From: Pseudomonadota bacterium
Lineage (GTDB): Bacteria > Pseudomonadota > Gammaproteobacteria > Burkholderiales > Burkholderiaceae_F
Direction of reading: 5' to 3'
DNA: 64,000 nt
Assembly (NCBI GenBank): GCA_029778535.1
Contig: JAKOQB010000041.1
Location: 1-64,000 of the forward strand
The translations under genes and the position numbers were made by a program. Within the stretch, counting starts at the first letter, position 1, and each line of letters starts with the position of its first letter. Of this stretch, positions 29,289-36,923 are shown one piece after another. A model generated the notes under the pieces. It saw nothing but the letters and a program-made list of their open reading frames with translations, had not been told where the DNA came from and searched no databases.

Positions 29289-29711
29289 ATGCTGATCGAG
29301 TGCCCGCATTGCCACGCGCGTAACCACGTACCCGACGAGCGCCTGAGCGACGGTCGGCCCTGCGGTCATTGCGAGCGACCCCTCGTTGCCGGCGCCCCGG
29401 TGGTGCTGACCGACGAGAATTTCGCGGCGGTCATAGCGTCGAGCGAACGCCCGGTCGTCGTCGATTTCACGGCCGGCTGGTGCGCGCCGTGCAAGAGCTT
29501 CGCGCCGGTGTTCGCGGCCGCCGCGGCCAAATCGCCCTCGGTCCTGTTCGCGCGCGTGGACACCGATGCCAATCCCCAGATCACCAGCCGCTACGCGGTG
29601 CGCAGCGTTCCGACCGTGGCCGTGTTCCGCCACCAGCACATCGAAGAACGTTACAGCGGCGCGCTGTCGGCCGATCAGTTCGACGCCTGGCTGCGCTACG
29701 CGCTCACGTAG
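29289..29711 (+). CDS. Second TrxC-type thioredoxin
   Basis: A 140-residue paralogue of the preceding gene, with the same zinc finger (CPHC, CGHC) and the same WCAPC active site (DFTAGWCAPCKSFAP). The two proteins align end to end without gaps of note, so a local duplication is likely. Differences such as FTAG for FWAS just before the site suggest divergence in partner choice. It ends 6 bases from the convergent aldehyde dehydrogenase gene. It has its own promoter region after the upstream terminator. Confidence 0.87.
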   Translation: MLIECPHCHARNHVPDERLSDGRPCGHCERPLVAGAPVVLTDENFAAVIASSERPVVVDFTAGWCAPCKSFAPVFAAAAAKSPSVLFARVDTDANPQITSRYAVRSVPTVAVFRHQHIEERYSGALSADQFDAWLRYALT

Positions 29712-29717
29712 TTTTCC

Positions 29718-31085
29718 TCACGCCGACCGCAGGTGCCACGCCTTCGGCCGCGTGAAGGTCTCGATGCCGTACGTCGACAGCGTCAGTCCAATGCCCGAGT
29801 GGCCAAGCCCCGACCACGGCAGCCGCGGGCTGACGCGGTCGCAGCAGTTCCAGTAGACGCTGCCGGCGTTGACCTGCGCGAGCAGCCGCTCTGCGCGCGC
29901 GCGATCGTTCGAATACACCGCCGCGGTCAGGCCGTACTCGGTGTCGTTCATCAGCCGCACCGCTTCGTCGTCGCCCGCGACCTTCTGGATGCCGATGATC
30001 GGGCCGAAGCTTTCGTCGCGCATCAGCTTCATCGTGTGGTTGACGTTCGCGAACACGGTCGGCTCGAACCAGTTGCCGGGCTGCTCGATGCGCTTACCGC
30101 CGGTGAGCAGCTTCGCGCCCCTGGCCAGCGCGTCGGCGACCTGATCGGCGAGCACCTCGAGCTGCGGCGCGCGCGTCAGCGGACCGATGTAGCTGTCCTC
30201 GCTGGTCGGGTCACCGATGCGGTAGCCCTTGACCTCGTTGACGAACGCGGCCACGAACGCGTCGTGGATCTTCTCGTGCACGTAGATGCGTTCGACCGAA
30301 CAGCAGCTCTGTCCGGTGTTGTACATCGCGCCGTCCGCCGTCGACGCCGCGGCCGCCGCGACGTCGACGTCGTCGCACACGTACACCGGGTCCTTGCCGC
30401 CGAGCTCGAGCTGCAGCTTGATCATGCGGGGGCCGACCGCCTGCGCGATCTTGCTGCCCGTCGCGTAGCTGCCGGTGAAGAACACGCCGTCGATCGGCTG
30501 CGCCAGCAACGCACTGCCCGCGGCTCCGGCGCCGACGATCACCTGGAACACGTCCTGCGACACGCCGCTTGCGTGCAGCAGGTTGCCGATCTCCAGCCCG
30601 GTCAGCGTGGCGAACTCGCTCGGCTTGTACAGCACGCTGTTCCCGGTCAGCAATGCAGGGACGAACACGTTCGCGCCGACGAAGTACGGGTAGTTCCATG
30701 CCGAGATGTTGGCGATCACGCCGAGCGGCTCGTGACTGATGCGCTCGCGCATGCCGCTTTCGTCGAACACATCGCGCGGCGCGAGCGTCTTCTCCGTCTC
30801 GGCGAGGAAGAAGTCGATGCGGCCGAGCAACCCGGCGAGCTCGTTGCGCGACTGCCTGATCGGCTTGCCGACTTCCGAGGTCAGCACCGCGGCGAGCTTG
30901 TCGAGATCGCGCACGATTCCTTCGCGGAAGCGGCGGATCGCGGCGAGCCGCTGCGCGAGCGGTGTCGCGGCCCAGCCCGGCTGCGCAGCCCGGGCGGCGC
31001 GGTACTTGGCGGCGATCGCCGCTGCGTCGTCGTCAGGCAGTTCGGCAATTGTCTGGCCGTTGGCGGGGTTGGTGATCTTCAGCAT
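29718..31085 (-). CDS. Aldehyde dehydrogenase
   Basis: This is a 455-residue NAD(P)-dependent aldehyde dehydrogenase. It has N in ISAWNYPYF, K in VLYKPSE, E in LQLELGGKDP and the nucleophile in GQSCCSVERI, where two adjacent cysteines occur. Length and motifs fit the succinate-semialdehyde/aminoaldehyde branch, but the substrate is open. ATG 31085 (MLKITNPANG) matches the family start; the frame runs open to 31145 through heptamer repeats. No Shine-Dalgarno sequence is seen. It is the last gene after the hydratase, amidase and alcohol dehydrogenase genes, separated from them by the repeat array. Confidence 0.88.
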   Translation of the reverse strand: MLKITNPANGQTIAELPDDDAAAIAAKYRAARAAQPGWAATPLAQRLAAIRRFREGIVRDLDKLAAVLTSEVGKPIRQSRNELAGLLGRIDFFLAETEKTLAPRDVFDESGMRERISHEPLGVIANISAWNYPYFVGANVFVPALLTGNSVLYKPSEFATLTGLEIGNLLHASGVSQDVFQVIVGAGAAGSALLAQPIDGVFFTGSYATGSKIAQAVGPRMIKLQLELGGKDPVYVCDDVDVAAAAASTADGAMYNTGQSCCSVERIYVHEKIHDAFVAAFVNEVKGYRIGDPTSEDSYIGPLTRAPQLEVLADQVADALARGAKLLTGGKRIEQPGNWFEPTVFANVNHTMKLMRDESFGPIIGIQKVAGDDEAVRLMNDTEYGLTAAVYSNDRARAERLLAQVNAGSVYWNCCDRVSPRLPWSGLGHSGIGLTLSTYGIETFTRPKAWHLRSA

Positions 31086-31097
31086 TTGTCGGGGTTC

Positions 31098-31202
31098 GGA
31101 CTGCGGATTGCGGATTGCGCGGGTTGGGCGACGAACAACGAACAACGGACAACGAACAACGGATCACGGATCACGGATCACGGATCACGGATCACGACTC
31201 AC
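31098..31202. repeat. Heptamer tandem array H2 (three unit types)
   Basis: GGACTGC and two GGATTGC units occupy 31098-31118. After 14 bases, four GRACAAC-type units (31133-31160), five GGATCAC units (31161-31195) and GACTCAC (to 31202) follow without gaps. The array fills nearly the whole junction between the hydratase and aldehyde dehydrogenase genes and enters the hydratase coding end. Confidence 0.92.
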
Positions 31203-32093
31203 GTCCCCACGCAACTCTCGCGCCAGCCGCCGCGCCTCTTCGCCTTCCGGAATCGGTCGCCCCGAGTCGCGCCATTCGACCGCGGAGTGAAACCCGTGCT
31301 TCTCTGCGTGCGCGCGGAACCACACACCCTCGGGATCGTGGCGCGTGATGCCGTCGAACACGGTGGCGATTATCTGCGTCGTCGCCAGCCCCATGTTCTC
31401 GTAAGCCTGGTTGATCGCGAGCTTCTGCATCGTCAGCATCGCGCGCGGCACACCCGCGATGCGGTCGGCCAGCGCATCGACAACGCGGTCGAGCTCGTGC
31501 GGCTCGACCGCGTCGATCGCCAGGCCCCATTCCTTGGCAGTGGCGCCGTCGACCGTGTCGCCGGTGAACAGCAGCCGCTTCGCGCGCTGCATGCCGACGC
31601 GGTACAGCCACATCGCGGTCGTCGGGCAGCCCCAGACGCGCGTCGGCATGTAGCCGATGCGCGCGGTCTTCTCCATCACCAGCAGGTCGCACGACAGCGC
31701 GATGTCCGAGCCGCCCGCGACCGCGTACTGCTGCACGCGGCAGATCGTCGGCTTGTAGCTGCGCCACAGGCTCATGATGTCGTCGGTGGCGCCCTTCATC
31801 CACTTGTAGTCGACCATCGGGTCCCACGGCATCTCGTTCTGCAGCCACTCGTGCGCGTCGGGCTTCTCGGCCGATTCCTTCATGTCATAACCGGCGCAGA
31901 ACGCGCGGCCCGCGCCCTGCACGACGATCACGTGCACCGCGTCGTCGTCGTTCGCCATCTGCACCGCGCGCCGGATCTCGCCCGGCATTTGCGGGCTGAT
32001 TGCGTTCAGCCGCTCGGGCCGGTTCAGCGTGATACGGGCGATGCGCGGATTGCGTGCGTCCCTTGCGTAAAGCAGAGTGGCGAAGTCACTCAT
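31185..32093 (-). CDS. Enoyl-CoA hydratase/isomerase family protein
   Basis: The 302-residue crotonase-fold protein has the oxyanion segments GRAFCAGYDMKES and AVAGGSDIALSCDLLV and begins RIARITLNRPERLNAI. Catalytic acidic residues of classical hydratases are not clearly conserved (WGCPTT region), so the reaction may be another crotonase activity. The last residues (DVSRDP) and the TGA at 31185-31187 come from the GGATCAC repeat. The start overlaps the amidase stop by 8 bases, so the two are coupled. Confidence 0.85.
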   Translation of the reverse strand: MSDFATLLYARDARNPRIARITLNRPERLNAISPQMPGEIRRAVQMANDDDAVHVIVVQGAGRAFCAGYDMKESAEKPDAHEWLQNEMPWDPMVDYKWMKGATDDIMSLWRSYKPTICRVQQYAVAGGSDIALSCDLLVMEKTARIGYMPTRVWGCPTTAMWLYRVGMQRAKRLLFTGDTVDGATAKEWGLAIDAVEPHELDRVVDALADRIAGVPRAMLTMQKLAINQAYENMGLATTQIIATVFDGITRHDPEGVWFRAHAEKHGFHSAVEWRDSGRPIPEGEEARRLARELRGDVSRDP

Positions 32094-32883
32094 GGCTGCC
32101 CTTCCTCCGCGCGCGGCACTCGGCCAGGAAATCCTGCAGGATCGGATCGTCGTTCAGCACGTGCTCGCGCTGCCAGTGAAACTCCGGATGCCACTGCACG
32201 CCCGCGACGTACGTCGGCCCGGTCCAGCGCATTGCCTCGATGACGCCGTCGTCGGGGCAGCGTGCCTCGACGACGAAATCCTTCGCCAGATCCTTGATGC
32301 CCTGGTGATGCACGCTGTTGACCGTCGCGCCGCGCCGGCCCCCATACAGTTTTGCCAGCCGCGTTCCCGGCACGAACTCGATGTCGTGCAGATTGCGGTC
32401 GTAGACCGACGCGTCGCGATGCGTGCGCGCGCCCGGCAGTTGCGTCGCAATGTCCTGGTACAGCGTGCCGCCGAACGCGACGTTCAGCAACTGCAGCCCG
32501 CGGCAGACGCCGAGCACCGGCTTGCCGGCGGCCACGAAAGCCTTCGACAAAGCGGTCTCGTATTCGTCGCGGATGCGGTCGCCCTGCCACTTCTCGGAGA
32601 GCGGCGCCTCGCCGTAGCTGCCCGGCCACAGGTCCGAGCCGCCCATCAGCACCAGGCCGTCGAGCCACTGCGCGTACTCGTCGAGCGTTGGCGGATCATA
32701 CGGCGCGGTGCGCTTGGTCTCCCCCTCGGGCGAGGGAACCATCACGGCGAGCGCGCCGCCCGACTGCACCCAGTGCGCGATCGACTGCTCGATGTACTGC
32801 AGCGTCTTGCCCCTGAAGATGTCGCGCGACGGATCGGCGTGGAAGAAGCACGCCGAGATGCCGATCTTGATGCGCTCCGACAT
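32086..32883 (-). CDS. Gamma-glutamyl-GABA hydrolase-like class I amidotransferase
   Basis: This is a 265-residue class I glutamine amidotransferase-fold hydrolase of the PuuD/peptidase C26 family. The catalytic Cys is in LGVCRGLQLLNV, and the His and Glu are in GVQWHPEFHW; VLMGGSDLWPGSY is the usual oxyanion-side motif. PuuD releases GABA from gamma-glutamyl-GABA in putrescine breakdown. Here it is flanked by alcohol and aldehyde dehydrogenases, which fits degradation of a gamma-glutamylated amine or alcohol. ATG 32883 overlaps the upstream TGA (TGATG). Confidence 0.85.
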   Translation of the reverse strand: MSERIKIGISACFFHADPSRDIFRGKTLQYIEQSIAHWVQSGGALAVMVPSPEGETKRTAPYDPPTLDEYAQWLDGLVLMGGSDLWPGSYGEAPLSEKWQGDRIRDEYETALSKAFVAAGKPVLGVCRGLQLLNVAFGGTLYQDIATQLPGARTHRDASVYDRNLHDIEFVPGTRLAKLYGGRRGATVNSVHHQGIKDLAKDFVVEARCPDDGVIEAMRWTGPTYVAGVQWHPEFHWQREHVLNDDPILQDFLAECRARRKGSHE

Positions 32884-34016
32884 CACAGCGCCTGCTCGAA
32901 GAAGCGCGCGAAATCCTCCGCCGAGCACGGGCGCGGATTGGTCTGGTGGCAGATGTCGGCGACCGCGATCTTCACCAGCGCCGGGATCTGCTCGCGCTTC
33001 ACGCCCTTGGTCGCCAGCGTATCGCCGATGCCGATCTCGCGCTTCAGCCGCCGCAGCCACGGCACGAAGTCCTCCGCGCCGTTGGCGCCGGTCACGTGCG
33101 CCAGTTGCGCGAACTTCTGCGGCACCGCCTCGTAGTTGAACTTCATCACCGGCTCGATCATCAGCGCGTTGGCAAGCCCGTGGTGCAGATCGCACACGGC
33201 GCCGAGCGCGTGCGCGCACGAGTGCACTGCGCCGAGGTCCTTCTGGAACGCGATCGCGCCCATCATCGACGCCATCATCATGTCGCTTCTGGCCTGCAGG
33301 TTGCCGGGCTCGCGCACCGCGATCGCGAGCGCGGCCGCGGCGATGCGCGTGCCTTCGAGCGCGATTCCGTCGCACAGCGGGTGATATGCCGGCGACAGGT
33401 ACGACTCGACGTTGTGCGTCAGCGCGTCCATGCCGGTGGCGGCCGTGACCGGCGCCGGCAGCGCCAGCGTCAGCTCCGGATCGGCGAACACCGCACTGGC
33501 AAGCAGCTTGGGCGAGAACACGATCCGCTTCAGGTGCGTGTCGTCCTCGCTGACGACGCTGGAACGGCCGACCTCGGAGCCGGTGCCGCTGGTGGTGGGC
33601 AGCGCGACGAAATACGGCAACTCGTTGACGATCGGCTTGACCTGCGGGTGGTCCCACACGTATTCGAGGATATGCCCGTCGTGCACGGCCATCAGCGCGA
33701 CCACCTTGGCCACGTCGAGCGCCGCGCCGCCGCCGAAGCCGATCACGCAATCAGCGCGATGCGCCTTGTAGGCGGCGGCGCCTTCCATCACCTGCGCGCA
33801 GGTCGGGTTGCCGAACACGCCGCTGAAGACGCCGACGTCCAGGCCGCTCGCGAGCGACTGTCTGAACTCGGCCAGCAGCGGCAACGCGGCGAGCCCCTTG
33901 TCGGTGACGATCAGCGGCCGCTTCAGCGCGCGCTCGCGCAGGTGCTCGGCGACGAGGTGGCGGCTGCCGGCGCCGAAGTGAATGGCCGTGGGGAAAGAGA
34001 ACTTGTTCACGCTCAT
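32883..34016 (-). CDS. Iron-containing alcohol dehydrogenase
   Basis: This is a 377-residue group III alcohol dehydrogenase. The nucleotide-binding segment is VIGFGGGAALDVAK, followed by LPTTSGTGSEV and metal-binding histidines in ALTHNVESYLSP, AVHSCAHALGA and DLHHGLANAL. It interconverts an alcohol and an aldehyde with NAD(P). It is the first gene of the four-gene operon running down to 29718. The aldehyde formed could be passed to the downstream aldehyde dehydrogenase. Substrate unknown. Confidence 0.88.
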   Translation of the reverse strand: MSVNKFSFPTAIHFGAGSRHLVAEHLRERALKRPLIVTDKGLAALPLLAEFRQSLASGLDVGVFSGVFGNPTCAQVMEGAAAYKAHRADCVIGFGGGAALDVAKVVALMAVHDGHILEYVWDHPQVKPIVNELPYFVALPTTSGTGSEVGRSSVVSEDDTHLKRIVFSPKLLASAVFADPELTLALPAPVTAATGMDALTHNVESYLSPAYHPLCDGIALEGTRIAAAALAIAVREPGNLQARSDMMMASMMGAIAFQKDLGAVHSCAHALGAVCDLHHGLANALMIEPVMKFNYEAVPQKFAQLAHVTGANGAEDFVPWLRRLKREIGIGDTLATKGVKREQIPALVKIAVADICHQTNPRPCSAEDFARFFEQAL

Positions 34017-34049
34017 GACGAGGTGGCCTTCGATGATGTCAGGTCCGTT

Positions 34050-34448
34050 TCATGCCAGCAGGCGGAAGCCGGCGACCTTCGCGGCAGATCGATCGAAGGT
34101 GCAGGTGACCTCACAGCCGGCCGCCGCATTGATGTGTTTCATCAGACAGTCGCTGAAGCCGATTGTCGTGGCGCGGAAGTCGCCGAGCGCCTTCCAGACC
34201 TGCGCCTTGTGCTCGACCGCGATCACGGGCGACGTCAGCAGCCCTTCGAGCGCAGCGGAGATCTCCTCGCGGTCCGCGCGATACAACCGCTTCATCACCC
34301 ACGCGAATTCAGCCAGCACGATCGTCGCGACATGACCTGGCCGATCGCGCGTGAGCTTCCGGTTGATCAACGCACGCGCGGCCTTCGACTGCTGCGGCTC
34401 ATCCTGGGCGAAGAACCGCACCAGGACGTTCGTGTCCAGGCCGATCAC
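34050..34448 (-). CDS. PIN-domain toxin (VapC family), module 1
   Basis: The 132-residue PIN-domain ribonuclease begins VIGLDTNVLVRFF, giving the first catalytic Asp. Further acidic residues follow in LAEFAWVM and FSDCLMK, and the late Asp is in CTFDRSAAK. The start is GTG at 34446-34448, overlapping the TGA of the antitoxin gene (GTGA). VapC toxins cleave specific RNAs to slow growth until neutralised by the antitoxin. Confidence 0.85.
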   Translation of the reverse strand: MIGLDTNVLVRFFAQDEPQQSKAARALINRKLTRDRPGHVATIVLAEFAWVMKRLYRADREEISAALEGLLTSPVIAVEHKAQVWKALGDFRATTIGFSDCLMKHINAAAGCEVTCTFDRSAAKVAGFRLLA

Positions 34449-34684
34449 GACTGATCGCCCATCTCGGCGATCGCCGCGTTGATCTCTTCGATTGTCGCCG
34501 GTTTCCTGCGCCGGCCCTTGAACATGCCGCACAAGGAGCGAAGGTCACTCTTTACCGGAACGATGAGCACGCCCTTTTCCGTTTCCACGAAGTCGATCCG
34601 GTCACCGGCGTCGAGCCCGAGCGCGTCCCGGACCGACTTCGGGATCGTGACCTGCCCCTTGCTCGTGATCGTCGCTTCCGCCAT
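34445..34684 (-). CDS. AbrB/MazE-type antitoxin, module 1
   Basis: The 79-residue protein starts with a SpoVT/AbrB swapped-hairpin domain (ATITSKGQVTIPKSVRDALG). The C-terminal tail should bind the PIN toxin encoded immediately downstream. ATG 34684 has AAGGAG ten bases upstream; the open frame further upstream is not used. AT-rich palindromes just upstream are the probable autoregulatory site. Confidence 0.86.
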   Translation of the reverse strand: MAEATITSKGQVTIPKSVRDALGLDAGDRIDFVETEKGVLIVPVKSDLRSLCGMFKGRRRKPATIEEINAAIAEMGDQS

Positions 34685-34717
34685 CGGCTGCGGCTCCTTA
34701 CCGTTTTTGTGCTGCCT

Positions 34718-34742
34718 TACTTTAGGGTAATGCAAATTTGCA
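34718..34742. promoter_or_regulatory. Palindromes upstream of toxin-antitoxin module 1
   Basis: TTACTTTAGGGTAA (34718-34731) is an imperfect inverted repeat, and TGCAAATTTGCA (34731-34742) is a perfect 12-base palindrome. Both lie in an AT-rich island rare in this window, 34-58 bases before the antitoxin start, and are likely operator/promoter DNA bound by the AbrB-type antitoxin. Confidence 0.5.
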
Positions 34743-34759
34743 GTCAAACCGGAAGCGCG

Positions 34760-36331
34760 TCAATCGATCCGCACCCACCTCAGCTCCAGCACGTCGCTCG
34801 GCCACGGCACGGCGTGGATGTTGGGCCGCATCACCCAGGTCAGCTTGCGCCGGTACAGCGGGATCAGCGGCAGGTCGGTGTTCATGATGCGCAGCGCGCC
34901 GCCGACCAGTTGCCGCCGCTGCGCCAGATCGGGCTCGACGCGGATCGCGTCGATCAGCGCATCGAGCTTCGGGTTCGAGTAGCGGCCGCCGTTGAACGCG
35001 CCGCTCGCCACGCCGTCGTAGGTGCGCACGACATTGTTCAGCATCGCCCACGGATCGGTGCCGGGCGACCAGCCGAACTCGAAGAAGCTGGTTGTCGCCT
35101 GCGTCAACTTGGGAAAGAACGTCGCGCTCGGCGACGGCTGGAACGTCACCCGGATGCCGATCTGCGCCAGCATCGCGGCGATCGCCTGGCACACCGCCGC
35201 GCGGTAGGTGACGTTGACGCAGTCGAGCGTGACGCCGAAGCCGTCCGCGTAGCCGGCCTCCTTCATCAGCGCGCGCGCGGCGGCCGGGTCGTACGGCCGG
35301 CGCCTGTCGAGCTCGGGCACATAGCCGTCGACCAGCTTCGACACGAACGAGCCGGTCGGCTCCGCCAGCCCGCGCAGCACCTTGGCGACGATCGCGTCGA
35401 TGTCGATCGCCTGGTAGACCGCGCGCCGCACGCGCAGATCCTTGAACGGGTTGCGGCCTTTCACGTCGGAGAACTGCAGCTCGTCGCGCGCCTGGTCGAA
35501 ACCGAGGTACTGCGTGCCGATGTCGGTCACCTGCACCGATTTCAGGCGCTTGTCGTCGCGCAGCCGCGCCACGTCCTGGAACGGCGGATCGATCACGAAG
35601 TCCGCCTCGCCCGACGCGAGCGCCGCCAGCCGCGTCGCATCCGACTGGATCACCGTGTAGATCGCCTCCGTGACGTTGCCGATGCCCTTGCCGCCGCGGC
35701 CCCACCAGCTCGGGTTGGCGACAAGCACGACGCGGCGATCCTGCTCGTAGCTGTCGAGCATGTACGGCCCGGTGCCGTTGGCGTGGCGCACCGCGTACGT
35801 CTCCTGCCGGCCGTTGTAGTCCTGCGGCAGCATGACGTTGTGCTTCTGCGCCCACGCCTTGCTCATCATCGCGACCAGCCACAGCTTCTCGGGCAGCACC
35901 GCATCGGGCGCGGCGAGCACGACGTCGATGGTTAGCGCATCGACCTTCTTCGCGTCGGTCACGCCGCGCAACTGGTTGGCGCGCTGCGAAGTCTTCGCCA
36001 GCGCGCGTTCGATCGAGAACACCGCGTCGTCGGCGGTGAACGCCGACCCGTCGTGGAACCTCACGCCCGGCCGCAGCTTGAAGCGCCAGCGCTTCGCACC
36101 GTCGAGCGATTCCCATGAGGTCGCCAGCGACGGCTCGAGCCGGAAATCCTGGTCTCGGTTGACCAGCCCCTCGTAGATCTGCGACACCACGCGCGTCTGG
36201 TACAGCAGCGCGAGCGCGTGCGGATCGAGCGAGTTGGGATCGAACGCGCTGGCGAAGCGCAGCGTCTTGGCGCCCGCCGGCGCGGCGGCGATCAGTGCGG
36301 CCGTCAGCACGACCGCGACCCAGCGTTTCAT
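34760..36331 (-). CDS. ABC transporter substrate-binding protein, family 5 (peptide/oligopeptide type)
   Basis: The 523-residue periplasmic protein has a signal peptide (MKRWVAVVLTAALIAAAPAG, cleaved after AGA). The family 5 layout is clear: LRFASAFDPNSLDPHAL, YEGLVNRD, GVRFHDGSAFTADDAVFS, GTGPYMLDSYE and RVRRAVYQAID. These proteins deliver peptides, nickel or other solutes to an inner-membrane importer. No permease or ATPase genes are adjacent, so it is an orphan component. ATG 36331 gives a normal signal peptide and has a purine-rich AAGGAAACGGAAG upstream. Confidence 0.88.
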   Translation of the reverse strand: MKRWVAVVLTAALIAAAPAGAKTLRFASAFDPNSLDPHALALLYQTRVVSQIYEGLVNRDQDFRLEPSLATSWESLDGAKRWRFKLRPGVRFHDGSAFTADDAVFSIERALAKTSQRANQLRGVTDAKKVDALTIDVVLAAPDAVLPEKLWLVAMMSKAWAQKHNVMLPQDYNGRQETYAVRHANGTGPYMLDSYEQDRRVVLVANPSWWGRGGKGIGNVTEAIYTVIQSDATRLAALASGEADFVIDPPFQDVARLRDDKRLKSVQVTDIGTQYLGFDQARDELQFSDVKGRNPFKDLRVRRAVYQAIDIDAIVAKVLRGLAEPTGSFVSKLVDGYVPELDRRRPYDPAAARALMKEAGYADGFGVTLDCVNVTYRAAVCQAIAAMLAQIGIRVTFQPSPSATFFPKLTQATTSFFEFGWSPGTDPWAMLNNVVRTYDGVASGAFNGGRYSNPKLDALIDAIRVEPDLAQRRQLVGGALRIMNTDLPLIPLYRRKLTWVMRPNIHAVPWPSDVLELRWVRID

Positions 36332-36420
36332 GGCTTCCGTTTCCTTGGTTGAATGCAATGGGGCGCAATCGTAGTCTCATGTGCTTCAATTTCGCCCGAT
36401 CGACCGCCGAGGAGGAGCCG

Positions 36421-36885
36421 ATGAAACGTTACGCCGACCTGCTTGCCGATGCGCTGAAGCGCGTGCGCGAGATCCAGCCGTGGGACCTGGCCAAGCAGCT
36501 CGCGCGCGAGAAGCCGCCGCTGCTGCTCGACGTGCGCGAGCCGGCCGAGTTCGCGCAGGCTCGGATCCCGGGCTCGATCAACGTGCCGCGCGGCGTGCTG
36601 GAACAGGCGTGCGAGTGGGACTTCGACGAGACGGAGCCCGTTCTCGCCGCCCGCCAGGCCGATTCGATCGTCGTCGTATGTCGCTCGGGAAACCGCTCGG
36701 TGCTGGCTGCCGACGTGATGCTGCAGATGGGTTTCGCCGAAGTGGTGTCGCTGAAGACCGGCGTGCGCGGTTGGAACGATTTCGAGCAGCCGCTGGTCGA
36801 TGCCGATGGGCGCGCGGTCGATGGCGACGAAGCGGAACGTCTGCTCGCACCGCGCGTGCGTCCCGAGCAGCGGCGCCCGATGTGA
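36421..36885 (+). CDS. Rhodanese-like sulfurtransferase
   Basis: The 154-residue single rhodanese domain shows LLLDVREPAEFAQARIPGSINVP, then the active loop VVVCRSGNRSVLAA with a catalytic cysteine (CRSGNRS). It probably moves sulfane sulfur in the cytoplasm, as no signal peptide is present. A strong GAGGAG site sits before ATG 36421. It is divergent from the solute-binding protein gene and convergent with the SEC-C gene. Confidence 0.88.
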   Translation: MKRYADLLADALKRVREIQPWDLAKQLAREKPPLLLDVREPAEFAQARIPGSINVPRGVLEQACEWDFDETEPVLAARQADSIVVVCRSGNRSVLAADVMLQMGFAEVVSLKTGVRGWNDFEQPLVDADGRAVDGDEAERLLAPRVRPEQRRPM

Positions 36886-36923
36886 GGTGACACCGCGTCA
36901 ACCCGCGGCGCGGGAGTTTCTGT

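Noticed and set aside
31098..31202. CRISPR-like repeat array
   Set aside because: The units are 7 bases long and contiguous, with no unique spacers and no cas genes nearby.
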